Shown: in pieces, positions 1 through 6,429 of the stretch
How positions within the stretch are numbered: the stretch's first letter is position 1
Layout of the letters: every line of letters starts with the position of its first letter
Source of the DNA: Bacteroidota bacterium
Lineage (GTDB): Bacteria; Bacteroidota; Bacteroidia; B-17B0; Aurantibacillaceae
Reading direction: 5' to 3'
DNA length: 6,973 nt
NCBI GenBank assembly: GCA_025360565.1
Contig: JANYBY010000218.1
Location: forward strand, 1 to 6,973
Notes under the pieces: model-generated
What the model saw: the letters and a program-made list of their open reading frames with translations, nothing else
Told to the model about the DNA's origin: nothing
The model's database searches: none
Translations under genes and position numbers: made by a program

Positions 1-251
1 CATTTTCACCAAACGGAGATAATAACAACGATATATTATTTGTAAAAGGCGGGCCTTTTGCTTCAATTATTTTTAAGGTGTATGATAATTGGGGGATTTT
101 ACTTTATGAAACTACTGATCAGAAAGCAGGGTGGGATGGTAAAAAGAATGGTAAAGATCAACCAATAGGAACGTATGTATGGACTCTGCAAGTGGACATG
201 TATAACAACCGATCGGTGAAAAAAAATGGTGACGTAACTTTAATTAGATAA
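1..251 (+). CDS. C-terminal end of a T9SS type B sorting-domain (gliding motility-associated C-terminal domain) protein, 5' partial
   Basis: The reading frame enters from the left edge (first complete codon at base 3) and gives 82 residues before TAA at 249-251. These match most of a CHU_C / gliding motility-associated C-terminal domain: FSPNGD at residues 1-6, VYDNWG at 26-31 (usual form IFNRWG), GWDGKKNG at 43-50, PIGTYVW at 54-60 and the terminal GDVTLIR. In Bacteroidota this domain is the type B signal that sends large proteins through the type IX secretion system to the surface or medium. The domain is normally about 85-95 residues, so only its first few residues and the whole passenger region are missing. 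What the passenger does (adhesin, enzyme or other) cannot be seen. The stop lies 2 bases before the PorP/SprF-like gene, which suggests co-transcription. Confidence 0.9.
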   Translation, partial: FSPNGDNNNDILFVKGGPFASIIFKVYDNWGILLYETTDQKAGWDGKKNGKDQPIGTYVWTLQVDMYNNRSVKKNGDVTLIR

Positions 252-253
252 AA

Positions 254-1252
254 ATGAGAAAATTTAAAAAATATATCCTTGTAATTTGTATGGGCTTAAC
301 GGTTACTGCGGGTGCGCAGGATTTCCATTTAAGTTTATACGATGCAGCTCCTTTATTCCTAAATCCTGCAATGACAGGATTAGTTGAAGGAAAAATGCGG
401 GTTCATGCACAATACCGTAATCAGTGGAATGCCGTGGCGTACAAACCTTTTACTACCGCTTTGATCAGCTTTGATATGCCATACAAAGGCAAGTGGGGTT
501 TTGGCGGACAGGTTACGAATATGCGTGCGGGCTTTGGTAATTATAATGTGTTTCAAGTATTGGGTTCTGCGGCTTACGATGTTCCGTTTGATAAAAATAA
601 ATACCATAATTTATCATTGGGTCTACAAGCCGGTGTTACCCAAAAGCATTTGGAGTATCAAATTTTTTCATTTGATAATCAATGGAGCACGCAAAGTGGC
701 GGCTCATTTGATAAAACTATGAGCAACAATGAAAATTTTCAAGGGCAATCACAATTTCAAGAGGCTGTAAACTTTGGTTTACTATATTTTTACGCCAAAC
801 AACAATCGCGTATTAATCCTTTCGCGGGATTTAGTGCTTTTAATTTAACTCAACCTAAGGAGTCGTTTCTTGGTGGGTCTAATCGTTTACCAATGCGCTT
901 TTATACCCATGCGGGAGTTCGGATCAACATAAGCGAATTGCTATACGTTATTCCTAAAGTATTGGTTTATGCACAAAAAAATATTGTTCAGCAAACCTAC
1001 GCTTTAGACGCAGGTTACTACTTTAAAGGCGAAAAATTTTACGCGTTAGTGGGTTATATTTTCAGAGCTAAAGACGCCAACGTTTTTAATATTGGATTTA
1101 AAAAAGATAACTACATTATTAAAATGGCTTACGATTTTAATACCTCTACTTTAAGGGGTACTTCTAAAACACGCGGCGCCTACGAACTATCACTGACCTG
1201 GCTTGGAAAAAAAGGTAAAAAACAAGAAGTAAAAAATTGTCCAAGATTATAG
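254..1252 (+). CDS. PorP/SprF-family type IX secretion system outer-membrane protein
   Basis: This 332-residue protein has a typical signal peptide: basic MRKFKK, a hydrophobic core, and likely cleavage after AGA at residue 21, leaving QDFHLS. The mature start, with LFLNPAMTG at residues 34-42, is the hallmark of the PorP/SprF family, as are YRNQW at 54-58, GAYELSL near 308-314 and the Cys-Pro-Arg end at 329-331. The rest alternates short polar and aromatic stretches, as expected for an outer-membrane beta-barrel of usual family length. PorP is a T9SS component, while many paralogues sit beside one type B sorting-domain protein and are thought to serve its secretion or surface retention. The neighbour 2 bases upstream is exactly such a protein, so a dedicated paralogue is more likely than the core porP; this is inference. 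ATG at 254 has no Shine-Dalgarno, which is normal for the phylum. Confidence 0.92.
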   Translation: MRKFKKYILVICMGLTVTAGAQDFHLSLYDAAPLFLNPAMTGLVEGKMRVHAQYRNQWNAVAYKPFTTALISFDMPYKGKWGFGGQVTNMRAGFGNYNVFQVLGSAAYDVPFDKNKYHNLSLGLQAGVTQKHLEYQIFSFDNQWSTQSGGSFDKTMSNNENFQGQSQFQEAVNFGLLYFYAKQQSRINPFAGFSAFNLTQPKESFLGGSNRLPMRFYTHAGVRINISELLYVIPKVLVYAQKNIVQQTYALDAGYYFKGEKFYALVGYIFRAKDANVFNIGFKKDNYIIKMAYDFNTSTLRGTSKTRGAYELSLTWLGKKGKKQEVKNCPRL

Positions 1253-1262
1253 CAGTATTCAG

Positions 1263-3461
1263 ATGCTTAAATTATTCTTTAAATTGTACCATACACACAT
1301 GAATGTAATGAATTTTCTCTCTAGATCTTTATCCAATCCCGGGCGTTTAACCCTTAATCGAGTTATACCTGCTTTGTTATTTTTGCTTTTCGCAACAAAC
1401 ATTTTTTCGCAATCAAAAAAATTATGGATAGAAACCGCAGATAACGCTTACGAAAAAAAGGATTATGCTACAGCAGCCGTTTTTTATCACAAGGTTTTAG
1501 ATGATACATCTGTTTTAAGGAGTTATGTTATTCCCTACGAACCGCAACTGGTAAATTTAAAAATGAAATCGCTTTTTAAAGTGCCTGAGCTTAAAATTAC
1601 ACATCGTAAAGACAGTGTTAATACTGTAAAAGAAACGATCGTGACAGGGTCAACAAAGTTTGATTTTATTAATTACCGATTAGCTCAGAGCTACCGTTTA
1701 AATTTCGATTACCCGCATGCGGTTGATCAGTTTAAAGTTTGCGTTGATAAAAAGGTCTATCCAGATGCACCTTACTACTATGGTTTATCGTTAATGAGTT
1801 TAAAAAGATACCAGGAAGCTTTAGGTGTTTTTGATCAATATGTAACCGCTAATGCAGGAACTGATTCGCTAATAAAGAGTGCAATGAAAAAACAAAATTC
1901 CTGTTTTTTTGCGCTTGATACATTAACCGGCAGAAAACAGATAAGGGTTCGTATGATGGATTCGCTTGTGTTTAACAGAGGAACAACCAGCTTTGCCCCG
2001 ATGTATTATTTAAGTAACAATAAAATAATTTTTACCAGCGCCAGAAGAGGCGGCGTTGTTACTGATCCAGAGAAACAAGATTCTAAATACTATTGCGATC
2101 TGTATTTTTCAACCTTAGATGATACCATTTGGCAACGCCCGGTAAACTTTGGTCGCCCAGTAAACACATCTTTACACGAAGGTGCCGCGGTTTTTACACC
2201 GGAAGAAATAATGTTATTTACCCGCTGGAGTGATAATAATAGGAGCGAATCTTTTATTTACATGGCAAGAACTCTTGAAGGAAAGTTTTATGAGGCCATG
2301 AAGTTAGGAATGAATATTAATGTGCCGGGTTATAAAGCTCAACAACCTTTTGTTACAGCTAACGGAAGAACGCTTTTCTTTTCGTCTAATAGGCCCGGAG
2401 GTAAAGGTGGTTTTGATATTTGGACAGCGCACATTGATGAAACAGGTACAATTGGAGAAGCAAAAAATTTAGGAGCCCCCATAAATACCGATGGTGACGA
2501 AATTACCCCTTTCTTTCACGACATAAGCAATACAATTTACTTCAGTAGTACAGGGCTTGCGGGACTTGGCGGATTAGATATTTTTAAATCGAGTTTAAAT
2601 GTGGATTTGGATTCTGCTTTTCAAGCGCCTATTAATTTAAATTCACCTATTAACTCAAGTAAAGACGATGCGTATTATATTCAGGAAAAATTAGGTACCA
2701 AAGGTTTTTTTGCAAGCGACAGGGAACCTTGCCCAAGCGGCCACTGTTACGATATTTACGAATATCTTAACGAACCAATTCAGTTTAGTTTAGAAGGAGT
2801 TGTGTTTGATGGAGAAACAAATGATCCAATTCCAAGTGCGCTTGTAACCATTCGCGATGTGCACGATGGCGACGAACCCTTCTTCGTGATCACAAATGAA
2901 AAAGGAGAATACAGCACGCCATTAAAACCGCACATGGAATATTTTTTGAAAGCGCAAAAAACAAAATATTTTGGAGAGGCTGCAAGTAAATCTACCAAAG
3001 GCTTAACAGAATCAACAGTGTTAAATCAGGATTTCTTTTTAAGAAAAATTCCTGCCGGTGATATTGAAATTGAAGGGGTGGAATATGATTTTAATAAATT
3101 TACCTTAAGGCCAAAATCAATGGAGATCTTAGATAAGATCGTGGCAATTCTTAAAATTAACGATAACTTAAGTATTGAATTAAGTTCGCATACGGATGCG
3201 AGGGGTAACGATGAGTATAATATGAAATTATCTCAGGGCCGCGCGCAGAGTTGTGTGGATTATATGGTCAGCAAAGGCGTTCCAAAAACGCATATCCATG
3301 CAACCGGTTATGGCGAAACGAAGCCTATTATTCCTGAATCTGAGATCGCTAAAATGGTACCTAAAAGCGAAGAATTTGAAACCGCTCACCAAAAAAACAG
3401 GAGAACTGCTTTTAGAGTTGTGGGTGAATCTAACATCAATATCATTAATAAAACTCAGTAG
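1263..3461 (+). CDS. PorE-like OmpA-family protein (TPR, PD40 propeller, CRD, OmpA C-terminal domain)
   Basis: This 732-residue exported protein has the domain order of the T9SS protein PorE. A hydrophobic signal segment lies at about 34-49, ending ATNIFSQ. A TPR-like helical region follows at about 51-220. A WD40-like PD40 beta-propeller spans about 240-500, with blade motifs such as LFFSSNRPGGKGGFDIW at 371-387 and IYFSSTGLAGLGGLDIF at 425-441. A carboxypeptidase regulatory-like domain lies at about 508-595 and an OmpA C-terminal peptidoglycan-binding domain at about 605-720. In the last, D645 (HTDARG) and R660 (LSQGRA) sit 15 residues apart, as do the diaminopimelate-contacting pair of OmpA proteins, and NRRTAFRV closes the fold. 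Expected role: a periplasmic link between an outer-membrane partner, probably the PorP/SprF-like protein encoded 10 bases upstream, and the cell wall. Start is uncertain: ATGs at 1299 and 1308 would shorten an unusually long N-region. It may be a paralogue rather than core PorE. Confidence 0.9.
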   Translation: MLKLFFKLYHTHMNVMNFLSRSLSNPGRLTLNRVIPALLFLLFATNIFSQSKKLWIETADNAYEKKDYATAAVFYHKVLDDTSVLRSYVIPYEPQLVNLKMKSLFKVPELKITHRKDSVNTVKETIVTGSTKFDFINYRLAQSYRLNFDYPHAVDQFKVCVDKKVYPDAPYYYGLSLMSLKRYQEALGVFDQYVTANAGTDSLIKSAMKKQNSCFFALDTLTGRKQIRVRMMDSLVFNRGTTSFAPMYYLSNNKIIFTSARRGGVVTDPEKQDSKYYCDLYFSTLDDTIWQRPVNFGRPVNTSLHEGAAVFTPEEIMLFTRWSDNNRSESFIYMARTLEGKFYEAMKLGMNINVPGYKAQQPFVTANGRTLFFSSNRPGGKGGFDIWTAHIDETGTIGEAKNLGAPINTDGDEITPFFHDISNTIYFSSTGLAGLGGLDIFKSSLNVDLDSAFQAPINLNSPINSSKDDAYYIQEKLGTKGFFASDREPCPSGHCYDIYEYLNEPIQFSLEGVVFDGETNDPIPSALVTIRDVHDGDEPFFVITNEKGEYSTPLKPHMEYFLKAQKTKYFGEAASKSTKGLTESTVLNQDFFLRKIPAGDIEIEGVEYDFNKFTLRPKSMEILDKIVAILKINDNLSIELSSHTDARGNDEYNMKLSQGRAQSCVDYMVSKGVPKTHIHATGYGETKPIIPESEIAKMVPKSEEFETAHQKNRRTAFRVVGESNINIINKTQ

Positions 3462-3508
3462 TTACAAGGGCAGTAGTCTTTGCAATATACTTACGATCTG
3501 TATTTCAT

Positions 3509-3540
3509 TCTGATAATTAAGGGATAGATTCGTAAATTCG
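3509..3540 (+). promoter_or_regulatory. possible Bacteroidota-type promoter for the acylphosphatase gene
   Basis: TAAATTCG at 3533-3540 matches the Bacteroidota -7 element TAnnTTTG at five of six fixed positions. TCTG at 3509-3512, 20 bases upstream, matches the -33 element TTTG at three of four. Transcription would begin around 3544-3547, leaving a leader of about 12-15 bases before the TTG at 3559. The rest of 3462-3558 shows no convincing terminator. In such AT-rich DNA a match of this quality can occur by chance, so this is a modest prediction. Confidence 0.35.
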
Positions 3541-3558
3541 TACAAATTCTTAGATAAG

Positions 3559-3831
3559 TTGTTCCGTCATTACAATATAAGGGTCCGCGGAAAAGTTCAG
3601 GGAGTATCTTACCGTTTTAATGCTCAGGCAAAAGCACATCAATTAGATCTTACCGGTTTCGCTAAAAATTTGCCGGATGATTCAGTTTACATAGAAGTAG
3701 AAGGCCTCGAAGAAAATATCAATAAATTTATTGCATGGTGTTATACCGGTCCGCGCCTTGCAACTGTTACTGAAGTAAAAGCCGAAGAGTCTGAGTTGAT
3801 AGGATACCAAACGTTTGAGGTGAAGAAGTAG
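3559..3831 (+). CDS. acyP: acylphosphatase
   Basis: This 90-residue protein has the usual length and motifs of acylphosphatase, which hydrolyses the carboxyl-phosphate bond of acyl phosphates such as acetyl phosphate or 1,3-bisphosphoglycerate in the cytoplasm. The signature GKVQGVSYR at residues 11-19 contains the phosphate-binding loop and catalytic R19. GFAKN at 33-37 supplies the second catalytic residue, N37. The family spacing of 18 residues between Arg and Asn is kept. Strand residues VYIEVEG at 43-49 and the terminal YQTFEVKK also fit. The start is TTG: no in-frame ATG lies between the upstream stop (TAA at 3514-3516) and the catalytic motif, and TTG yields MFRHYNIRVRGKVQG, which places the first strand where the family has it. 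It stands alone, 97 bases after the PorE-like gene and 87 before the TPR gene, so no pathway can be read from context. Confidence 0.93.
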   Translation: MFRHYNIRVRGKVQGVSYRFNAQAKAHQLDLTGFAKNLPDDSVYIEVEGLEENINKFIAWCYTGPRLATVTEVKAEESELIGYQTFEVKK

Positions 3832-3906
3832 AAGAAGGAGATAGGAGGTAAGACTTAAGCGATGAAAGACGCAGCCTAAACATCTATTTATTTCTACTAA
3901 AATTCG

Positions 3907-3914
3907 TAAGTTTG
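3907..3914 (+). promoter_or_regulatory. -7-like element abutting the TPR gene start
   Basis: TAAGTTTG matches all fixed positions of the Bacteroidota -7 consensus TAnnTTTG. Only four bases separate it from the ATG at 3919. If used, transcription would start at or within a base or two of the ATG, giving a leaderless or nearly leaderless mRNA. No good TTTG -33 element is seen at the usual distance; the best nearby is TTTA/TTTC at 3887-3894, which is too close. The gap 3832-3906 otherwise holds only a purine-rich run after the acylphosphatase stop. Confidence 0.35.
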
Positions 3915-3918
3915 GTTA

Positions 3919-5382
3919 ATGAATAAGCTTCTATTCATATTACTTCTTTTTCCTTGTTTTTTTTTTGGGCAAAGCCGAACCGTTGATTCTCTAAAGTTTG
4001 CTTTACAAAATGCCAAGCATGATACTACAATATGTAATATTTTAAATACAATTGTTCAAACAGAAAGCGACGATAATCTCTGGCCAATATACAACGAACA
4101 ATTAATGGCTTTAGCTGAAAAAAATCTTACCCGGAATGAAAAGCCAAAAAAAATATATTTAAAATACCTTGCCACTGCCCATAATAATATTGGATATTTG
4201 GCGCAAATTCAAGGCAACATATCAAAAGCTTTAGACTGCTTTCAAAAAAGTTTAAAAATTGAGGAAGAGATCGGTGATAAAAGCGGGATTGCCAGTTGTT
4301 TAAATAATATAGGGAGTATTTATTCTAATCAAGGCAACATTTTAAAGGGTTTAGAGTATTACCATAAGTGCTTAAAAATAATGGAAGAAATTGGAGATAA
4401 AAGGGGGGCAGCATATGCTTTTGATAATATTGGCGGAATTTATTCACTCCAGGGAGATATTCCTAAAACACTTGAATATTGGAACAAAAGTTTAAAAATG
4501 GAGGAGGAGATAGGTGATAAACAAGGTATTGCGGGCACATTAAATAATATTGGAACTATTTTTTATAAGCAGGGCAATATCTCCAAATCATTACAATATT
4601 GGAACAGAAGTTTAAAACTTGAAGAAGAAGTTGGAGATAAAAAAGGAATGGCCGCCTCCTTCAACAATATTGGAAATGTTTATAAAAATCAAGATAGCAT
4701 CCAAAAAGCATTAATGTATTATCAAAAAAGTTTAAAAATTGAAGAGGAGATCGGAGATAAAACCGGATTAACAAGATCACTGAACAATATTGCCAGAATA
4801 ATGATTGATAAAAACCAAATTGCCGACGCTGTTTTGTACGCGCAAAGAAGTATGCAAACTTCAATGGAATTAGGTTATCCGGAGAGTATTAAAAATGCGG
4901 CTTCAGTACTAAAAATAACTTACCAAAAACAAAACAAATACAAAGAAGCTTTTGAAATGTATGAGCTCGAAATTAAAATGCGTGACAGTATAAATAATCA
5001 GGAAACTCAAAAAGCAAGCATAAAAAAACAAATGCAGTATACCTATGAGAAAAAAGAATTAGAAGCAAAAAACGAACAGGATAAAAAAGACATTATAGCA
5101 AAGGAAGAATTAAAACAAAAAGAAAAAGAACGTAATTATTTTATGGTTGGATTTGGTTTAGTAATTATTTTGGCTCTATTTATTTTTAGAAGCTACAAAC
5201 AAAAACAAAAAGCCAACGAAGTTATATTAGAACAAAAAAAATTAGTAGATGAAAAACAAAAGGAGATAATTGATAGCATCACTTATGCAAAACGAATACA
5301 AACCGCACTAATTACATCTGAAAAATACATTGATAAGAGTTTAGATAAATTAAATAGAAATTTAGGAGATCATCCAAATTAA
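3919..5382 (+). CDS. membrane-anchored tetratricopeptide repeat protein with short cytoplasmic tail
   Basis: This 487-residue protein starts with a signal-like segment (MNKLLFILLLFPCFFFG, residues 1-17, likely cleaved before QSR). TPRs follow from about 84 to 358: five close 40-residue units (84-283) with the pattern NNIG...QGNI.KAL.Y..KSLK.EEEIGDK, then two decayed ones. A Lys/Glu-rich coiled coil covers about 360-405, a single membrane helix about 407-423 (YFMVGFGLVIILALFIF), and a second coiled coil about 425-455. The tail contains EIIDSITYAKRIQTAL at 449-464. In longer Bacteroidota relatives that motif leads into a SpoIIE/PP2C-type phosphatase domain, but here the protein ends 23 residues later. 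The expected layout is periplasmic TPRs, one membrane span and a cytoplasmic stub. The specific role is unknown; sensing or scaffolding through protein contacts is inference. The gene stands alone and appears more AT-rich than its neighbours. Confidence 0.9.
   Translation: MNKLLFILLLFPCFFFGQSRTVDSLKFALQNAKHDTTICNILNTIVQTESDDNLWPIYNEQLMALAEKNLTRNEKPKKIYLKYLATAHNNIGYLAQIQGNISKALDCFQKSLKIEEEIGDKSGIASCLNNIGSIYSNQGNILKGLEYYHKCLKIMEEIGDKRGAAYAFDNIGGIYSLQGDIPKTLEYWNKSLKMEEEIGDKQGIAGTLNNIGTIFYKQGNISKSLQYWNRSLKLEEEVGDKKGMAASFNNIGNVYKNQDSIQKALMYYQKSLKIEEEIGDKTGLTRSLNNIARIMIDKNQIADAVLYAQRSMQTSMELGYPESIKNAASVLKITYQKQNKYKEAFEMYELEIKMRDSINNQETQKASIKKQMQYTYEKKELEAKNEQDKKDIIAKEELKQKEKERNYFMVGFGLVIILALFIFRSYKQKQKANEVILEQKKLVDEKQKEIIDSITYAKRIQTALITSEKYIDKSLDKLNRNLGDHPN
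4168..4887 (+). repeat. six tandem 120-base TPR-coding units
   Basis: Units begin at 4168, 4288, 4408, 4528, 4648 and 4768, each exactly 120 bases (40 codons) with no gaps. Units 1-5 are close at the protein level and end in E-E-E-I/V-G-D-K followed by a variable residue and Gly; unit 2 begins that block with Met instead of Glu. Unit 6 keeps the length and the start (SLNNIA) but has lost the end motif (SMELGYPES). Synonymous positions differ among units: Glu is GAA or GAG, Ile is ATC, ATA or ATT, and Gly is GGT or GGA. The array is therefore not a very recent perfect duplication. The 40-residue period, rather than the basic 34, is typical of TPR_12 / kinesin-light-chain-like repeats. Confidence 0.92.
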
Positions 5383-5426
5383 CAGTTAAATTTTATCATT
5401 TTTTAAAGCTTTTTAAGCCTAATTTT

Positions 5427-5450
5427 CCCTAATAAATTCCTATATTAGGG
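5427..5450 (+). promoter_or_regulatory. perfect inverted repeat directly upstream of the M23 peptidase gene
   Basis: The arms CCCTAATA (5427-5434) and TATTAGGG (5443-5450) are perfect reverse complements around an 8-base spacer, ending 4 bases before the ATG at 5455. TATATTAG at 5441-5448, overlapping the right arm, matches the Bacteroidota -7 element at five of six fixed positions, so the repeat could be an operator over a promoter. If transcribed from further upstream it could instead fold into a hairpin beside the start codon, or act as a terminator for the TPR gene. A terminator is less likely because no T-run follows it. The role is inferred; the symmetry is seen directly. Confidence 0.45.
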
Positions 5451-5454
5451 GCGC

Positions 5455-6429
5455 ATGTCAAAGGTTAAATACAGGTTCAATACCAAGTCCCTCACCTACG
5501 AAAAAGTAAGCGTTACTTTTAAGGAATGGTTTTGGCGTATTTTATCTTATTTGGCCATTGGCCTTGTTTTTGCCACTATTACCATTATCCTTTCCCGAAA
5601 ATTATTGCCTTCGCCTTACGAAAAAAAGCAAAATCGCGAAATTGAAGCTTTGCAATTACAATACGATCTCTTACAAAAGAAAATGAACGAGGCCGAGGTA
5701 GTTTTAAAGGACCTCGAGGATCGTGACGATAATATTTACCGTACCATTTTTGAAAGTGAGCCAATACCAAAATCTGTACGTTATGGCGGCAGTGGCGGCA
5801 GTAATAAATACGGCGCGTTCGAAAATTACGACAACGCCGATATTTTAACTTCAACCACCGAACGTTTAGATCGATTAACCAAACAATTATACATTCAATC
5901 AAAATCGTTTGATGAAGTAGTTCAACTTGCAAAAACAAAGGCAAAACTCATCGCGTCAATTCCCGCCATTATGCCCATTAATCAAAAAGACCTTGCACAT
6001 GCCGTTACCAGCGGCTTTGGCTGGCGCATACATCCCATTTATAAAACTCAAGAGTTCCATCCCGGAATGGATTTTGCAGCTGAACAAGGAACACCCATTT
6101 ATGCAACAGGCGATGGAGTGGTGGAGACAGCAGATAATTTAGCGCAAGGTTACGGTAACCACGTTGTAATTAATCACGGTTTCGGATACGAAAGTTTATA
6201 CGGCCACATGAGCCGAATTAAAGCGCGCATCGGGCAAAAAGTTTTGCGGGGTGAGTTGATCGGGTATGTTGGCAGTACAGGTCTCAGTACCGCGCCTCAC
6301 GTGCATTACGAGGTTATAAGAAACGGAGAAAAAGTAAATCCTATCAGTTTTTATTATAACGATCTTTCGCCGCAACAATACCAGCAAATGGTTGAACTTT
6401 CTAAAAAAACATCTCAATCGTTTGACTAA
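5455..6429 (+). CDS. membrane-anchored M23 family (LytM-type) peptidoglycan metallopeptidase
   Basis: This 324-residue protein has a basic cytoplasmic N-terminus, one membrane helix at about 29-47 (ILSYLAIGLVFATITIIL), a coiled-coil stretch at about 56-90, a Gly/Ser-rich linker at 111-116, further helices to about 170, and a C-terminal M23 domain at about 184-298. The domain begins with GFGWRIHP at 187-194. Zinc ligands are H202 and D206 (HPGMD) and H284 in the HVH motif; H251 (YGHMS) and H282 complete the active site, so it is probably catalytically active. Enzymes of this family cut peptide crosslinks of peptidoglycan, and this one would face the periplasm, tethered to the inner membrane. 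The layout is common in Bacteroidota M23 proteins. ATG at 5455 places the helix correctly. Its last 8 bases overlap the permease start, suggesting coupled translation, though the two functions are not obviously linked. Confidence 0.94.
   Translation: MSKVKYRFNTKSLTYEKVSVTFKEWFWRILSYLAIGLVFATITIILSRKLLPSPYEKKQNREIEALQLQYDLLQKKMNEAEVVLKDLEDRDDNIYRTIFESEPIPKSVRYGGSGGSNKYGAFENYDNADILTSTTERLDRLTKQLYIQSKSFDEVVQLAKTKAKLIASIPAIMPINQKDLAHAVTSGFGWRIHPIYKTQEFHPGMDFAAEQGTPIYATGDGVVETADNLAQGYGNHVVINHGFGYESLYGHMSRIKARIGQKVLRGELIGYVGSTGLSTAPHVHYEVIRNGEKVNPISFYYNDLSPQQYQQMVELSKKTSQSFD

Noticed and set aside
3464..3484. Possible terminator hairpin after the PorE-like gene (CAAGG pairing with CTTTG)
   Set aside because: Only five pairs including a G-T wobble, with no T-run following; too weak to call.
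3253..3513. Plus-strand frame overlapping the OmpA domain and running into the gap before the acylphosphatase gene
   Set aside because: It overlaps the conserved OmpA end in another frame and encodes no recognisable sequence.
3832..3852. Purine-rich run containing GGAGATAGGAGG-like sequence, resembling a strong ribosome binding site
   Set aside because: The nearest downstream ATG (3862) opens no supported gene, the TPR start is about 70 bases away, and Bacteroidota rarely rely on Shine-Dalgarno sites.
4168..4887. Regular repeats considered as a CRISPR-like or non-coding array
   Set aside because: The 120-base period is in frame, has no distinct spacers, and encodes clear TPR helices.
5400..5418. 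T-rich stretch with AAAGCTTT palindrome and a GCTT-TTT-AAGC hairpin after the TPR gene
   Set aside because: The palindrome has no loop and the hairpin has only four pairs and no downstream T-run, so a terminator cannot be supported in such AT-rich DNA.
5585..5944. Minus-strand open frame of 119 codons inside the M23 gene
   Set aside because: It is fully antisense to a gene with clear catalytic motifs, its product is rich in Arg, His and Cys with no recognisable domain, and it is best explained by codon bias of the + strand gene.
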